The notes under the pieces: generated by a model | What the model was told of the DNA's origin: nothing | Databases searched by the model: none | Seen by the model: only the letters and a program-made list of their open reading frames with translations | Origin: JADLCX01 sp964630785 | GTDB lineage: Bacteria > Planctomycetota > Phycisphaerae > Phycisphaerales > UBA1924 | Assembly: GCA_964630785.1 (NCBI GenBank) | Contig: CAZVZG010000001.1 | Span: forward strand, 186,001 to 250,000 | Length of the DNA stretch: 64,000 nt | Reading direction: 5' to 3' | Program-made: the position numbers and the translations under genes | Part shown: piece by piece, positions 7,195 through 14,437 of the stretch | Layout of the letters: every line of letters starts with the position of its first letter | How positions within the stretch are numbered: position 1 is the first letter of the stretch

Positions 7195-8724
7195 TCACCC
7201 CTCCCCCATCGTCTTCTTCCGACGCAGCACGTGGTGGTAGTGCTGGGCGAAGCGGTGCGCCTCGTCGCGGATCGCCTGACACAAACGCAACCCCAGGTTC
7301 TCGCGCCCCAGCCGGATCGGCTCGCCCCGGTCCTGCACGTAGATGAGTTCCTCCTTCTTCGCCAGCGAGATCACCATCGGCGGGCGGATGTCCAGCGTCT
7401 CGAACGCCTCCAGGGCCGCGTGCAACTGCCCGAGCCCGCCGTCGATGAGGATCACGTCGGGGTACAGCTCGTGGCCGCTGCCGGCGTCGCGGTAGCGGCG
7501 GCTGACGACCTCGCGGATGCTGGCGTAGTCGTCGTTGATGGGGGAAGGAATCGAGGGATCGAGGGATCGAGGGATCAAGGGAACGGGGGAACGGGGAATC
7601 GAGCCTCGATCCCTTGATCCCTCGACCCCTGGGTCCCTTCCTCCCTTGATTCGATACCTCCTGTATTCGGCCTTGAACGGCCGCCCGTCGATGAAACACA
7701 CCTTGCTCCCCACCGTCTCGCCCCCTTGCAGGTGCGCGATGTCGATCGCCTCCAGGCACCTGATCGGCCGGTCCATGCCGAGCGTCTTCTGCAAACTGCG
7801 CAGAGCCTTCTTCGGATCGACGTGGGCGATCTCGGTCTCGGGCTGCCAGCCGCTCTTGCGCCCGCCGCCCTTGCCCTTGGCCCGCTCGTCGAGCCGTTCG
7901 ATCGCCTTGATCTGGTCCCTCAGCACCGCGGCCTTCTCGAACTCCAGCGCCCTGCTCGCCTCCTCCATCTCGCGACGCATCTCGCGGAGCATGTCGCCGC
8001 GCTTGGAGTCGAGGAACCGCACAAAGCGGTCGATGTCGGCCCGGTACGCCTCCGGCGTGACCTTGTCGGCGCAGGGCGCGGTGCACTGGTTGATGCTGTA
8101 AAGGATGCAAGGCCGGAAGAAGCGGTTCTTCGGGTCGCCCGCGACGATGTCCAGCGAGCACGTGCGGAACTTGAACACCCGCTGGAGCAGTTGCACGGCC
8201 TGCCGCAGCGCCCCCGCGGCCACGAACGGCCCGAAGATCTTGGCCCCCTTGAGCAACAGCGGATCGCTGAGGTTCCTCGTGACGTACACGCGCGGGAAGT
8301 CCTCGCGCAGCGTCACGGCGAGGTACGGGTAGGTTTTGTCGTCGGTCAGACGGACGTTGAACCGCGGGCCGATGTCCTTGATCAGCCGGTTCTCCGTGAG
8401 CAACGCCTCCCACTCGCCCTCGCACACGAGCGTGTCGAAGTCGTGCACCACGTCGAGCATCGGCTGCTTCTTGGGCCCCAGGTCGGCGCTGGGCACGAAA
8501 TAGCTCGACACCCGGTCGGGCAGGCGGAGGGCCTTGCCGACGTAGACCACCACGCCCTTGGCGTCCTTCATCAGGTACACGCCGGGCGAGCTGGGCAGTT
8601 CGCGGGCCTTGCGCAGGAGGCGGGCCAGGCGCTGGTCGCGGGTCTCGACGCCCCACGCCGGCGGCGTGTCGGCGGGCAGAAAGCCCTCGGCATCGAGGAT
8701 CGGCCTGTCAGGTTCGTCGGGCAC
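7195..8724 (-). CDS. uvrC: excinuclease ABC subunit C, short form
   Basis: Nucleotide excision repair endonuclease that cuts on both sides of a UvrB-bound lesion. The N-terminal GIY-YIG domain is clear (SSPGVYLMKDAKGVVVYVGK, then LLTENRLIK). Next come the Cys cluster CSLDI...CILYSINQCTAPC, a UvrB-binding helix pair (MEEASRALEFEKAAVLRDQI), and the RNase H-like nuclease with acidic residues in AIDIAHLQG and LIDGGLGQL and His in RDEAHRFA. Two oddities: residues about 356-394 are encoded by an inserted repeat (7541-7658), and at 509 aa the protein ends right after the nuclease domain (HHVLRRKKTMGEG), lacking the usual tandem helix-hairpin-helix C-terminus. The catalytic residues look intact. Confidence 0.93.
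   Translation of the reverse strand: MPDEPDRPILDAEGFLPADTPPAWGVETRDQRLARLLRKARELPSSPGVYLMKDAKGVVVYVGKALRLPDRVSSYFVPSADLGPKKQPMLDVVHDFDTLVCEGEWEALLTENRLIKDIGPRFNVRLTDDKTYPYLAVTLREDFPRVYVTRNLSDPLLLKGAKIFGPFVAAGALRQAVQLLQRVFKFRTCSLDIVAGDPKNRFFRPCILYSINQCTAPCADKVTPEAYRADIDRFVRFLDSKRGDMLREMRREMEEASRALEFEKAAVLRDQIKAIERLDERAKGKGGGRKSGWQPETEIAHVDPKKALRSLQKTLGMDRPIRCLEAIDIAHLQGGETVGSKVCFIDGRPFKAEYRRYRIKGGRDPGVEGSRDRGSIPRSPVPLIPRSLDPSIPSPINDDYASIREVVSRRYRDAGSGHELYPDVILIDGGLGQLHAALEAFETLDIRPPMVISLAKKEELIYVQDRGEPIRLGRENLGLRLCQAIRDEAHRFAQHYHHVLRRKKTMGEG
7541..7658. repeat. GATCGAGG-type palindromic repeat inserted in frame in uvrC
   Basis: The stretch has GGATCGAGGGATCGAGGGAT-type tandem units on its left side and the complementary CCTCGATCCCTTGATCCCTC on its right, forming a long imperfect hairpin. 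It encodes about 38 low-complexity residues (Gly/Arg/Ser then Pro/Ser/Leu) between the conserved EYRRYRIK and NDDYASIREV segments of UvrC, which are normally separated by only a few residues. The reading frame is preserved. Confidence 0.75.
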
Positions 8725-8847
8725 GGAGTATCAAAGCAGCACATCCGCAGAGCGGCAAAGCCGCAAGTGAAAGCAGGCAAGCGGGTCAAATGGGACAATG
8801 GGGGTAAAGGGCGACCACGGCGCGGCATTTCCGAGTATGCTGACGGC

Positions 8848-9426
8848 GTGACCACGGAGCCGCCCAGCCCTCCGATCGGTTCGTTTCACCCCCGCGGCAT
8901 CACCCGGCCCGACCCGGCGCTAATGCGGTACTACGTCGTCGCGTCGCTCTTCACGTTCCTGGCCTTCCCGTTCGTGCTTACCGCGATGTGGTTCCGCTAC
9001 CTCACGCTGCGCTACCGCTTCGACGACGAGGGCGTGTGGATGGGCGTCGGCCTGCTCTTCAAGCGCGAGACCAACGTCGCGTACCGGCGCATCCAGGACA
9101 TCCACGTGACCCGCGGCCTGGTCCAACGCTGGTTCGGCCTGGCCACCGTCTCGATCCAGACCGCCTCCGGGAGCGCTTCCGCCGAGATGAGCATCGAGGG
9201 CGTGATGGAGGCCGAGCAGCTCCGCGATTTTCTGTACGCCCGGATGCGAGGGGCCCGGGGGCTGGACCATGCGGCGGACGCTCCGCCCGCGTCGGCGCCG
9301 GGTGGCGTCGATGCGGGGGCGGCCTCCACGCCCGCGTCCGATGAGGCCCTGGCCATTCTCCGCGACATCCGCGATGCCCTGCGCGATCGGCGCGAACGCG
9401 GCGAGACGAAGGGCCCACCCGCATGA
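8848..9426 (+). CDS. PH-domain membrane protein (bPH_2/DUF304, YdbS-like)
   Basis: Membrane protein of about 192 aa. Two adjacent hydrophobic helices (MRYYVVASLFTFLAFPFVLT region) precede a bacterial pleckstrin-homology domain. The domain is recognised by LTLRYRFDDEGVWMGVGLLF, the NVAYRRIQDIHVTRG motif and the tail LATVSIQTASG. The C-terminus is Ala/Pro-rich then charged (LAILRDIRDALRDRRERGE). The GTG at 8848 starts just before the conserved DPALMRYY; an ATG at 8923 is the alternative. It overlaps the next gene by ATGA, so the two are translationally coupled. YdbS/YdbT pairs elsewhere are membrane proteins of unclear function. Confidence 0.8.
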   Translation: MTTEPPSPPIGSFHPRGITRPDPALMRYYVVASLFTFLAFPFVLTAMWFRYLTLRYRFDDEGVWMGVGLLFKRETNVAYRRIQDIHVTRGLVQRWFGLATVSIQTASGSASAEMSIEGVMEAEQLRDFLYARMRGARGLDHAADAPPASAPGGVDAGAASTPASDEALAILRDIRDALRDRRERGETKGPPA

Positions 9427-10193
9427 CCCCGCCTAGCGCCGAGCGCGCCGCCGAATGGGTCTACCGCGGCCTGTGGGGCGTTCTCGCCTCGTGGTTCAAG
9501 GTGCCGACCGGAGCGCCGGAGTTGCCCGTCGGGGCCTCCGGTGACAATGTCCGCGCGTTCAAGCCCTCGCCCCGCTTCATCGCGTACCGGAAGTTCTACT
9601 TCTGGATCGTGCTCACGCTCACCGACGGGGCGTTCACCATCGGGTGGCTCGCGATCCTCTTCGCCTCGCCGATCGCGGGCGTCATCCTCTTCCCGGTGTA
9701 CCTGGCGATCGCCGTTATCCCGGATATCTTCGCGTACATCGCGATCCACCTGCGGTACGACTCGACGTGGTACGTGCTCTCGGACCGCAGCATGCGCCTG
9801 CGCCGGGGCATCTGGATCATCCACGAGACCACGATCACCTACGAAAACATCCAGAACATCAGCGTCCGCCAGGGGCCGGTGCAGAGGCACTTCGGGATCG
9901 CCACGCTCACCGTCCACACCGCGGGCGGCGGGTCCGGCGGCGGCGGCCCGGGCGGCAAGCGCAGCGACGCGGGCGCGGCCGGCGCGCACATCGGCCTCAT
10001 CGAGGGCATCACCGACGCGCACGAACTCCGCGACCGTCTCGCGGCCAGGGTCGAGCGGTCGCGCTCGGCCGGGCTCGGCGACGAACACCACGGCCCGCAC
10101 GGCCTCTCCTCTTCCTCACCCTGTACGGGCGGGCTCGTGCTCGGGCCGCGGCACTTGGCGGTGCTGAAAGAGATCCGCGAGTTGGTCGGGTAG
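9423..10193 (+). CDS. PH-domain membrane protein (bPH_2/DUF304), second of pair
   Basis: Partner of the preceding gene (4-bp overlap), 256 aa. After an N-terminal soluble part come two long hydrophobic segments (FYFWIVLTLTDGAFTIGWLA and VILFPVYLAIAVIPDIFAYI). A bPH_2 domain follows: YVLSDRSMRLRRGIWIIHE, TITYENIQNISVRQGPVQ and FGIATLTVHTAGG. A Gly-rich loop interrupts the usual end of the domain. The C-terminus carries HLAVLKEIREL, matching the LAILRDIRDAL end of its neighbour, so both may share a C-terminal interaction helix. The two probably form one membrane complex (inference). Confidence 0.8.
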   Translation: MTPPSAERAAEWVYRGLWGVLASWFKVPTGAPELPVGASGDNVRAFKPSPRFIAYRKFYFWIVLTLTDGAFTIGWLAILFASPIAGVILFPVYLAIAVIPDIFAYIAIHLRYDSTWYVLSDRSMRLRRGIWIIHETTITYENIQNISVRQGPVQRHFGIATLTVHTAGGGSGGGGPGGKRSDAGAAGAHIGLIEGITDAHELRDRLAARVERSRSAGLGDEHHGPHGLSSSSPCTGGLVLGPRHLAVLKEIRELVG

Positions 10194-10229
10194 TGCCCGC
10201 GGGCGGCGGGCCGCCCGATCCGACACCGC

Positions 10230-11411
10230 TCACGCGCCGATCGCGCGCAGGCGTGCAAGCTCGTTCTCGGCCATCTCGCGCACGTCGCGGGAGCTGTCGC
10301 CCAGGGCCTCGCTCAGCAATGCAACCACCGCGAAGCGGCTGTGGCCGGTGCGCGACATGGCGAACACCGCGGCTTCACGCACGCCGGGGTGGGGGTCGTG
10401 CGCGGCGTGTGTGCACAGGTCCAGTCCCCGCGTGGTGGCCGCGCTTGAGTCTTGGAACGCCTCAAGCCGGGCCGAGAGCGTGTACAGCGTCCGCACCCGC
10501 ACGTCCGAGCATGGGTCCTCCGCGGTCCGGGCCAGCACACCCAGGAGCGGCCGCTCTTCGCGCCCATGATCCGGCGACGGAGCCATCCGCCCCAGCGCGG
10601 CGACGGCCTCGCGGCGCACGCGAGCGTCCCGATCGCACACCGCGGCGCAAAGCAGGCCGCGAACGAGCGGACGGCGGGCACGCTCGCCGCTCGCCGAGGC
10701 CGCCAGCCGGCCGATCGCCGCCACCACGCGCTCCCGCACGCGGATGGACGGGTCGTCCAGGCCCGCAGTCACGGTCGCGGGAATCTCGTCACTCACGCCC
10801 TGCTCGCCCACGTCTTTCAGCAGCGACGCGGCCGCGAGCCGGGCCGGTTCGTCGCGCGAGCGGGCGATAACGTACGCACACCGATCGGCCAGCCATGAAC
10901 GCGCCGAAGGGCTCAGCGACTCGCGGTCCAGACGGGCCCGAAGCACGCGGTGAAGCTCGGACCCGCTCCCGGCGTTCTTCGCCGCCGCGCTCGGGCCGCC
11001 GGGCACGCCGCCGGTGGGTTCGCTCCCCGGCGCCAGCGGCAGGGCCGTGATGAGGGCCCAATCGGGCAGGAGTGAGAGCGCGCCGTTGTTCACCACGCGC
11101 GGCGAGACGGCCGCGGCCGCAGCGATGAGCAACAGGCCGATGCCCGCGGCGGCGCGGCGACGGCGACGGTTCGGCGGCAGGCGGCAGTTGTCCGCATAAA
11201 ACCATCCGCACTCGGGGCAGTAGCCCTTCTCAAGCCCGCGGAGCTCGTACCCGCAGCAGTCGCACGGGCCGTGCGGCTCGTCGTGGGCGCCGATGGCGGC
11301 CCGGGCCCGCCTGCCCGACCAGGCCACCGCCAGCAGCAGCGCGCCGCCCACCGCGGCGCTCGCGGCCGCGATGCACACGCCCGTCCAGATGAACCAGTCC
11401 CAGCCGTTCAT
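10230..11411 (-). CDS. membrane-anchored HEAT-repeat protein with zinc ribbon
   Basis: Protein of 393 aa with a TM helix at the N-terminus (residues 8-30), then a zinc ribbon CDCCGYELRGLEKGYCPECG (residues 50-69), a second TM helix (around AAAGIGLLLIAAAAAV), and a C-terminal half made of HEAT-like helical repeats (PSIRVRERVVAAIGRLA, DARVRREAVAALGRMA, PGVREAAVFAMS, SSRDVREMAENELARL). The repeats probably form a protein-binding solenoid outside the membrane. The zinc ribbon links it to the other ribbon-membrane proteins in this window. It converges on the PH-domain pair. The function is unknown. The start is ATG at 11411. Confidence 0.72.
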   Translation of the reverse strand: MNGWDWFIWTGVCIAAASAAVGGALLLAVAWSGRRARAAIGAHDEPHGPCDCCGYELRGLEKGYCPECGWFYADNCRLPPNRRRRRAAAGIGLLLIAAAAAVSPRVVNNGALSLLPDWALITALPLAPGSEPTGGVPGGPSAAAKNAGSGSELHRVLRARLDRESLSPSARSWLADRCAYVIARSRDEPARLAAASLLKDVGEQGVSDEIPATVTAGLDDPSIRVRERVVAAIGRLAASASGERARRPLVRGLLCAAVCDRDARVRREAVAALGRMAPSPDHGREERPLLGVLARTAEDPCSDVRVRTLYTLSARLEAFQDSSAATTRGLDLCTHAAHDPHPGVREAAVFAMSRTGHSRFAVVALLSEALGDSSRDVREMAENELARLRAIGA

Positions 11412-11569
11412 GGTGCAGCCCTCTTCGTCCGCATTGATGGGGACGGCCGCTGAGCGGTTTCAGCGACAAGGGGAGGACGCACGGAGTCAAGCGGCCCGCC
11501 ACCGGGAACCTGCTTCGCCGGGGCGCACGGTCGGCATTGTTTCGGTGCTGTGGTGATCCGACGCGGGGC

Positions 11570-12058
11570 TCAGTCGTCGGGATCGACCCGCCGCCCGGTG
11601 AGGAGCATGAGCCCCATCGCGATGGCCAGCGAACACAGCGTGACCGCGCCGCCGATGGCCTGGATCTTCACGTCGTGGCGATCCGTGCCGATGGCCAGGA
11701 CGCCGAGCCCCACGGGCACCAGCACGACGCACACGGTGGCGAGGACGCGACGGCCGCGACGGGCGGTCTGCATCTGCGGCGTGTTGTCCTCGGGCCCGAG
11801 GTCGATCGCGTCCCAGTCGATGTTGGACATCTCGGCCCGGATCTCGTCGAGCACCTGGCGGGCGAGCGTCTCCTGCGAGCCCGGCACGAGCACCTTGGCC
11901 TTGACGACCGAGCTGGCGAGCATGACGGTGCTGGCGGTGTCGCCGGTGCGGGCGGGGATGCCGCGTCCGTTGAGCGCCGCCGCGATGGTCTCGGCCTCGA
12001 AATCGGTGTTGGTTTCGAGCAGAACAACCGCGCCGTCGTGGGCCTGATTCGGGCTCAT
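11570..12058 (-). CDS. DUF2007-like protein with two C-terminal TM helices
   Basis: Protein of 162 aa. The first about 75 residues fit the small DUF2007 'signal-transducing' fold (VVLLETNTDFEAETIAAALN, then RGIPARTGDT and KVLVPGSQETLARQVLDEI). Two hydrophobic helices follow (VLATVCVVLVPVGLGVLAIG and IGGAVTLCSLAIAMGLMLL). The start MSPNQ at 12058 was preferred over an ATG 42 bases upstream because the fold begins shortly after it. The family function is not established. Confidence 0.65.
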   Translation of the reverse strand: MSPNQAHDGAVVLLETNTDFEAETIAAALNGRGIPARTGDTASTVMLASSVVKAKVLVPGSQETLARQVLDEIRAEMSNIDWDAIDLGPEDNTPQMQTARRGRRVLATVCVVLVPVGLGVLAIGTDRHDVKIQAIGGAVTLCSLAIAMGLMLLTGRRVDPDD

Positions 12059-12140
12059 GCCGGGAGTGTACGTGGCGCCGCCCTTCCGGGCGGCGAGCAT
12101 TCAAGGACACCGGCCCGAAGCCTGGCGCCGTGGGTGCGAC

Positions 12141-13091
12141 TCAGTCCCACACGCCGCCAAAGTCCTTGGGGGTCGCCCCGGCCCGGCGCCAGATGCCTAG
12201 GTAGATGTTCTTGCCGTCCGCGGCGTCCTTCTCGTCGAAGAAGATGTTGTCCGGCTTGGCCGCGGGCTTACCGGCGGCGTCCGCTTTCCCGAATGCATAG
12301 GTTACGCCGTCGGGTGTGTAGGTGGTTTCGTAACTCACGTGCCCGTCGTTGTAGGCGATGTTGCCCTCCCACGAGTCGCGCGGCCCGTGGATGAGGAAGG
12401 TCTTGCTCCACTGCCGCACGCGCAGCGTCGCCGTGGGCTTGCCTTCGGCATCGACGCCGATGCTCGCGATCGCGGGCCCGCGGTTGCCGAGCACCGCCTC
12501 GTTACCGGCGAAGGTGTCCTTCCACATCGGCAGGCGCGAGTCGCTGGTCTGCATCAGGGCGAACGACACGTAGCCCGGCGGGTGCAGAAAATCGCAACTG
12601 AATGCCGGATCCCACGCGGCGTTCGCGGGCTTTACGGCCGTGTGTGGAACGGTGAACTCGTATTTGTCGAAGATCTGGATCTTCTTGTTCACCTCGACCG
12701 CGCTGACACACATCTCGGTCGAAATGTTGCCGTTCCAGACCATGATCGAGAGGATGTTGGCGGTGGTGTCCTTGGCGCGGCCTTTGGCCTCGACGGTCGC
12801 GTCTGCGGCGTCGATCTTCGAGGGCAACGGGTAGGAGCCCGCGTTGTTCTGCGCGTGGATGATGCAGCCCTGCACGATGCCGCGGATCATCACCGAATCC
12901 TTCAACTGACGCGCCGAGGCCCTCGCACGTGACAGCGACATAAGCAATCCGCCCCCGTCGGCACTCGACCTCGCGGGCGGGCCCTGGCTCATGGCCGCGG
13001 CGCACGCGACACCCGCGGCCGCGACCGCCGTTATCGCCAGCGCCTCAACCGACGTGAACCCTCGCCCGGACCGTGTCCTGATCATGCTCAT
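12141..13091 (-). CDS. prepilin-like secreted protein with DG motif
   Basis: Protein of 316 aa with a type II secretion/pilin-type N-terminus: a basic leader, then GRGFTSVEALAITAVAAAGVAC, where GF-x4-E is the prepilin peptidase site and methylation region followed by a hydrophobic helix. The mature part ends with WEGNIAYNDGHVSYETTYTP, the late 'DGHV' signature common in planctomycete prepilin-like families (DUF1559-type). It is likely exported and assembled as a pseudopilin or cell-surface protein. The ATG at 13091 has a GAGGGCG-like ribosome site upstream. A longer frame to 13157 lacks such support. Confidence 0.7.
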   Translation of the reverse strand: MSMIRTRSGRGFTSVEALAITAVAAAGVACAAAMSQGPPARSSADGGGLLMSLSRARASARQLKDSVMIRGIVQGCIIHAQNNAGSYPLPSKIDAADATVEAKGRAKDTTANILSIMVWNGNISTEMCVSAVEVNKKIQIFDKYEFTVPHTAVKPANAAWDPAFSCDFLHPPGYVSFALMQTSDSRLPMWKDTFAGNEAVLGNRGPAIASIGVDAEGKPTATLRVRQWSKTFLIHGPRDSWEGNIAYNDGHVSYETTYTPDGVTYAFGKADAAGKPAAKPDNIFFDEKDAADGKNIYLGIWRRAGATPKDFGGVWD

Positions 13092-13315
13092 GGCGTTCGC
13101 CCTCGTGCGGGACCGAACCGCCGCCCCCTGAACCAGCGGTTCCCCGTTGTTGAACATACCAACTTACGCACGTTCGCCGCTCGAACGCGCCCGAACGGCC
13201 GATACAGGGTGTTCGTGTGTTGGTTGCATGACGCGGTGGCATCCCGCGGTCGCGCCAACAATCCGGCCCTATTCGTCCGCTCGCAGCGGGCGCCACAGAG
13301 CAGAAGACCGCACCC

Positions 13316-14266
13316 GTGCCCGCAGACGCCCCGCAAGACCCACAGACGACCGACGCGCCCAGGCCGCCCGTCCGCCCCGACCCCGCGGCCAACGGTTCGG
13401 TGCACGCTGATCACACGCACAAGCATCACACGCCGGCCGGGGTGAACGCGCCGCCGGCCCGGATGATCCTCGACGAGGGCCCGCCCGACGAGCCCGGGAA
13501 CGGCAATGGCAACGGCTCGCGCTGGGGCAAGGCGACGCGCAACGTCGAGGAGGGCAAGTTCCTCGAGGGTCCGCGCCCGCGCGGCGGCGAGCTGCTGCGC
13601 GTGCTGCGCATCGGCCACGAGTTCATCAAGGGGTTCCGCAACCTGCACTTCGTCGGCCCGTGCGTCACGGTGTTCGGGTCGGCGAGGTTCAAGGAGGACC
13701 ACCGCTACTACCAGCTCGCGCGCGACGTTTCGGCCCGGGTCAGCAAGCTCGGCTTCACGATCATGACGGGCGGCGGGCCCGGCATCATGGAGGCCGCCAA
13801 CCGCGGGGCCCGGGACGCCGGCGGCCCGTCCATCGGCTGCAACATCATGCTGCCGATGGAACAGAAGCCCAACCCCTACCTCGACCGCTTCATCGAGTTC
13901 CGCTACTTCTTCGTGCGCAAGGTGATGCTCGTCAAGTACAGCTACGCCTTCATCGTGCTGCCCGGCGGGTTCGGCACGCTCGACGAGCTCTTCGAGGCCG
14001 TCACGCTCATCCAGACCGACAAGATGCAGGACTTCCCTGTCATCCTCATGGGCACCGACTATTGGGGGCCCATGCTCGATTTCATCCGCCAGCGGATGCT
14101 CACCGAGAAGACCATCAGCCCGCGCGACGTTGATCTGCTGTTCGCGACCGATTCGCCCGAGGCGGCCGTCGATCGCATCGCCGACGTCGCTCAGCGAACA
14201 TTCGGCTTCGAGTGGCGTAAGGGCAAAGCCCTGCACCCTCCCAAGCGATGGTGGCTGGGGGAATAG
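13316..14266 (+). CDS. LOG-family protein (TIGR00730), nucleotide 5'-monophosphate phosphoribohydrolase
   Basis: Rossmann-fold enzyme of the LOG/lysine decarboxylase-like family, which hydrolyses (cytokinin or purine) nucleoside 5'-monophosphates to base and ribose 5-phosphate. Visible features are GPCVTVFGSARF, the nucleotide loop TGGGPGIMEAANRGA and the diagnostic PGGFGTLDE motif. The end RTFGFEWRKGKALHPPKRWW resembles long-form members. The N-terminal about 80 residues are Pro/Asp-rich and low complexity; the start is taken at GTG 13316, but ATG 13462 is possible. It is divergent from the prepilin-like gene. Confidence 0.85.
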   Translation: MPADAPQDPQTTDAPRPPVRPDPAANGSVHADHTHKHHTPAGVNAPPARMILDEGPPDEPGNGNGNGSRWGKATRNVEEGKFLEGPRPRGGELLRVLRIGHEFIKGFRNLHFVGPCVTVFGSARFKEDHRYYQLARDVSARVSKLGFTIMTGGGPGIMEAANRGARDAGGPSIGCNIMLPMEQKPNPYLDRFIEFRYFFVRKVMLVKYSYAFIVLPGGFGTLDELFEAVTLIQTDKMQDFPVILMGTDYWGPMLDFIRQRMLTEKTISPRDVDLLFATDSPEAAVDRIADVAQRTFGFEWRKGKALHPPKRWWLGE

Positions 14267-14282
14267 CATTGATTCAAGCGGC

Positions 14283-14321
14283 GGGGTGCGGCTTGATGCA
14301 AGCCTGTGTCGATCGCACCCC
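14283..14321. other. nested hairpin downstream of the LOG gene
   Basis: Outer arms GGGGTGCG (14283-14290) and CGCACCCC (14314-14321) enclose an inner GGCTTG-ATG-CAAGCC hairpin (14290-14304). It lies 16 bp after the LOG stop codon. It could act as a transcript end or stabiliser, but there is no T-run, so a terminator call is weak. Confidence 0.35.
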
Positions 14322-14437
14322 ACGGCCGCCCAGAACCGCGGCTTTGCGGCGGCCTCCATCCCCCCTCCCCCACTCCCCTGCCACGCCCGCTTTGCCGCAA
14401 CCGTGCGCCGCGGCCCTGCGCATCTCCCGAAACCCAC

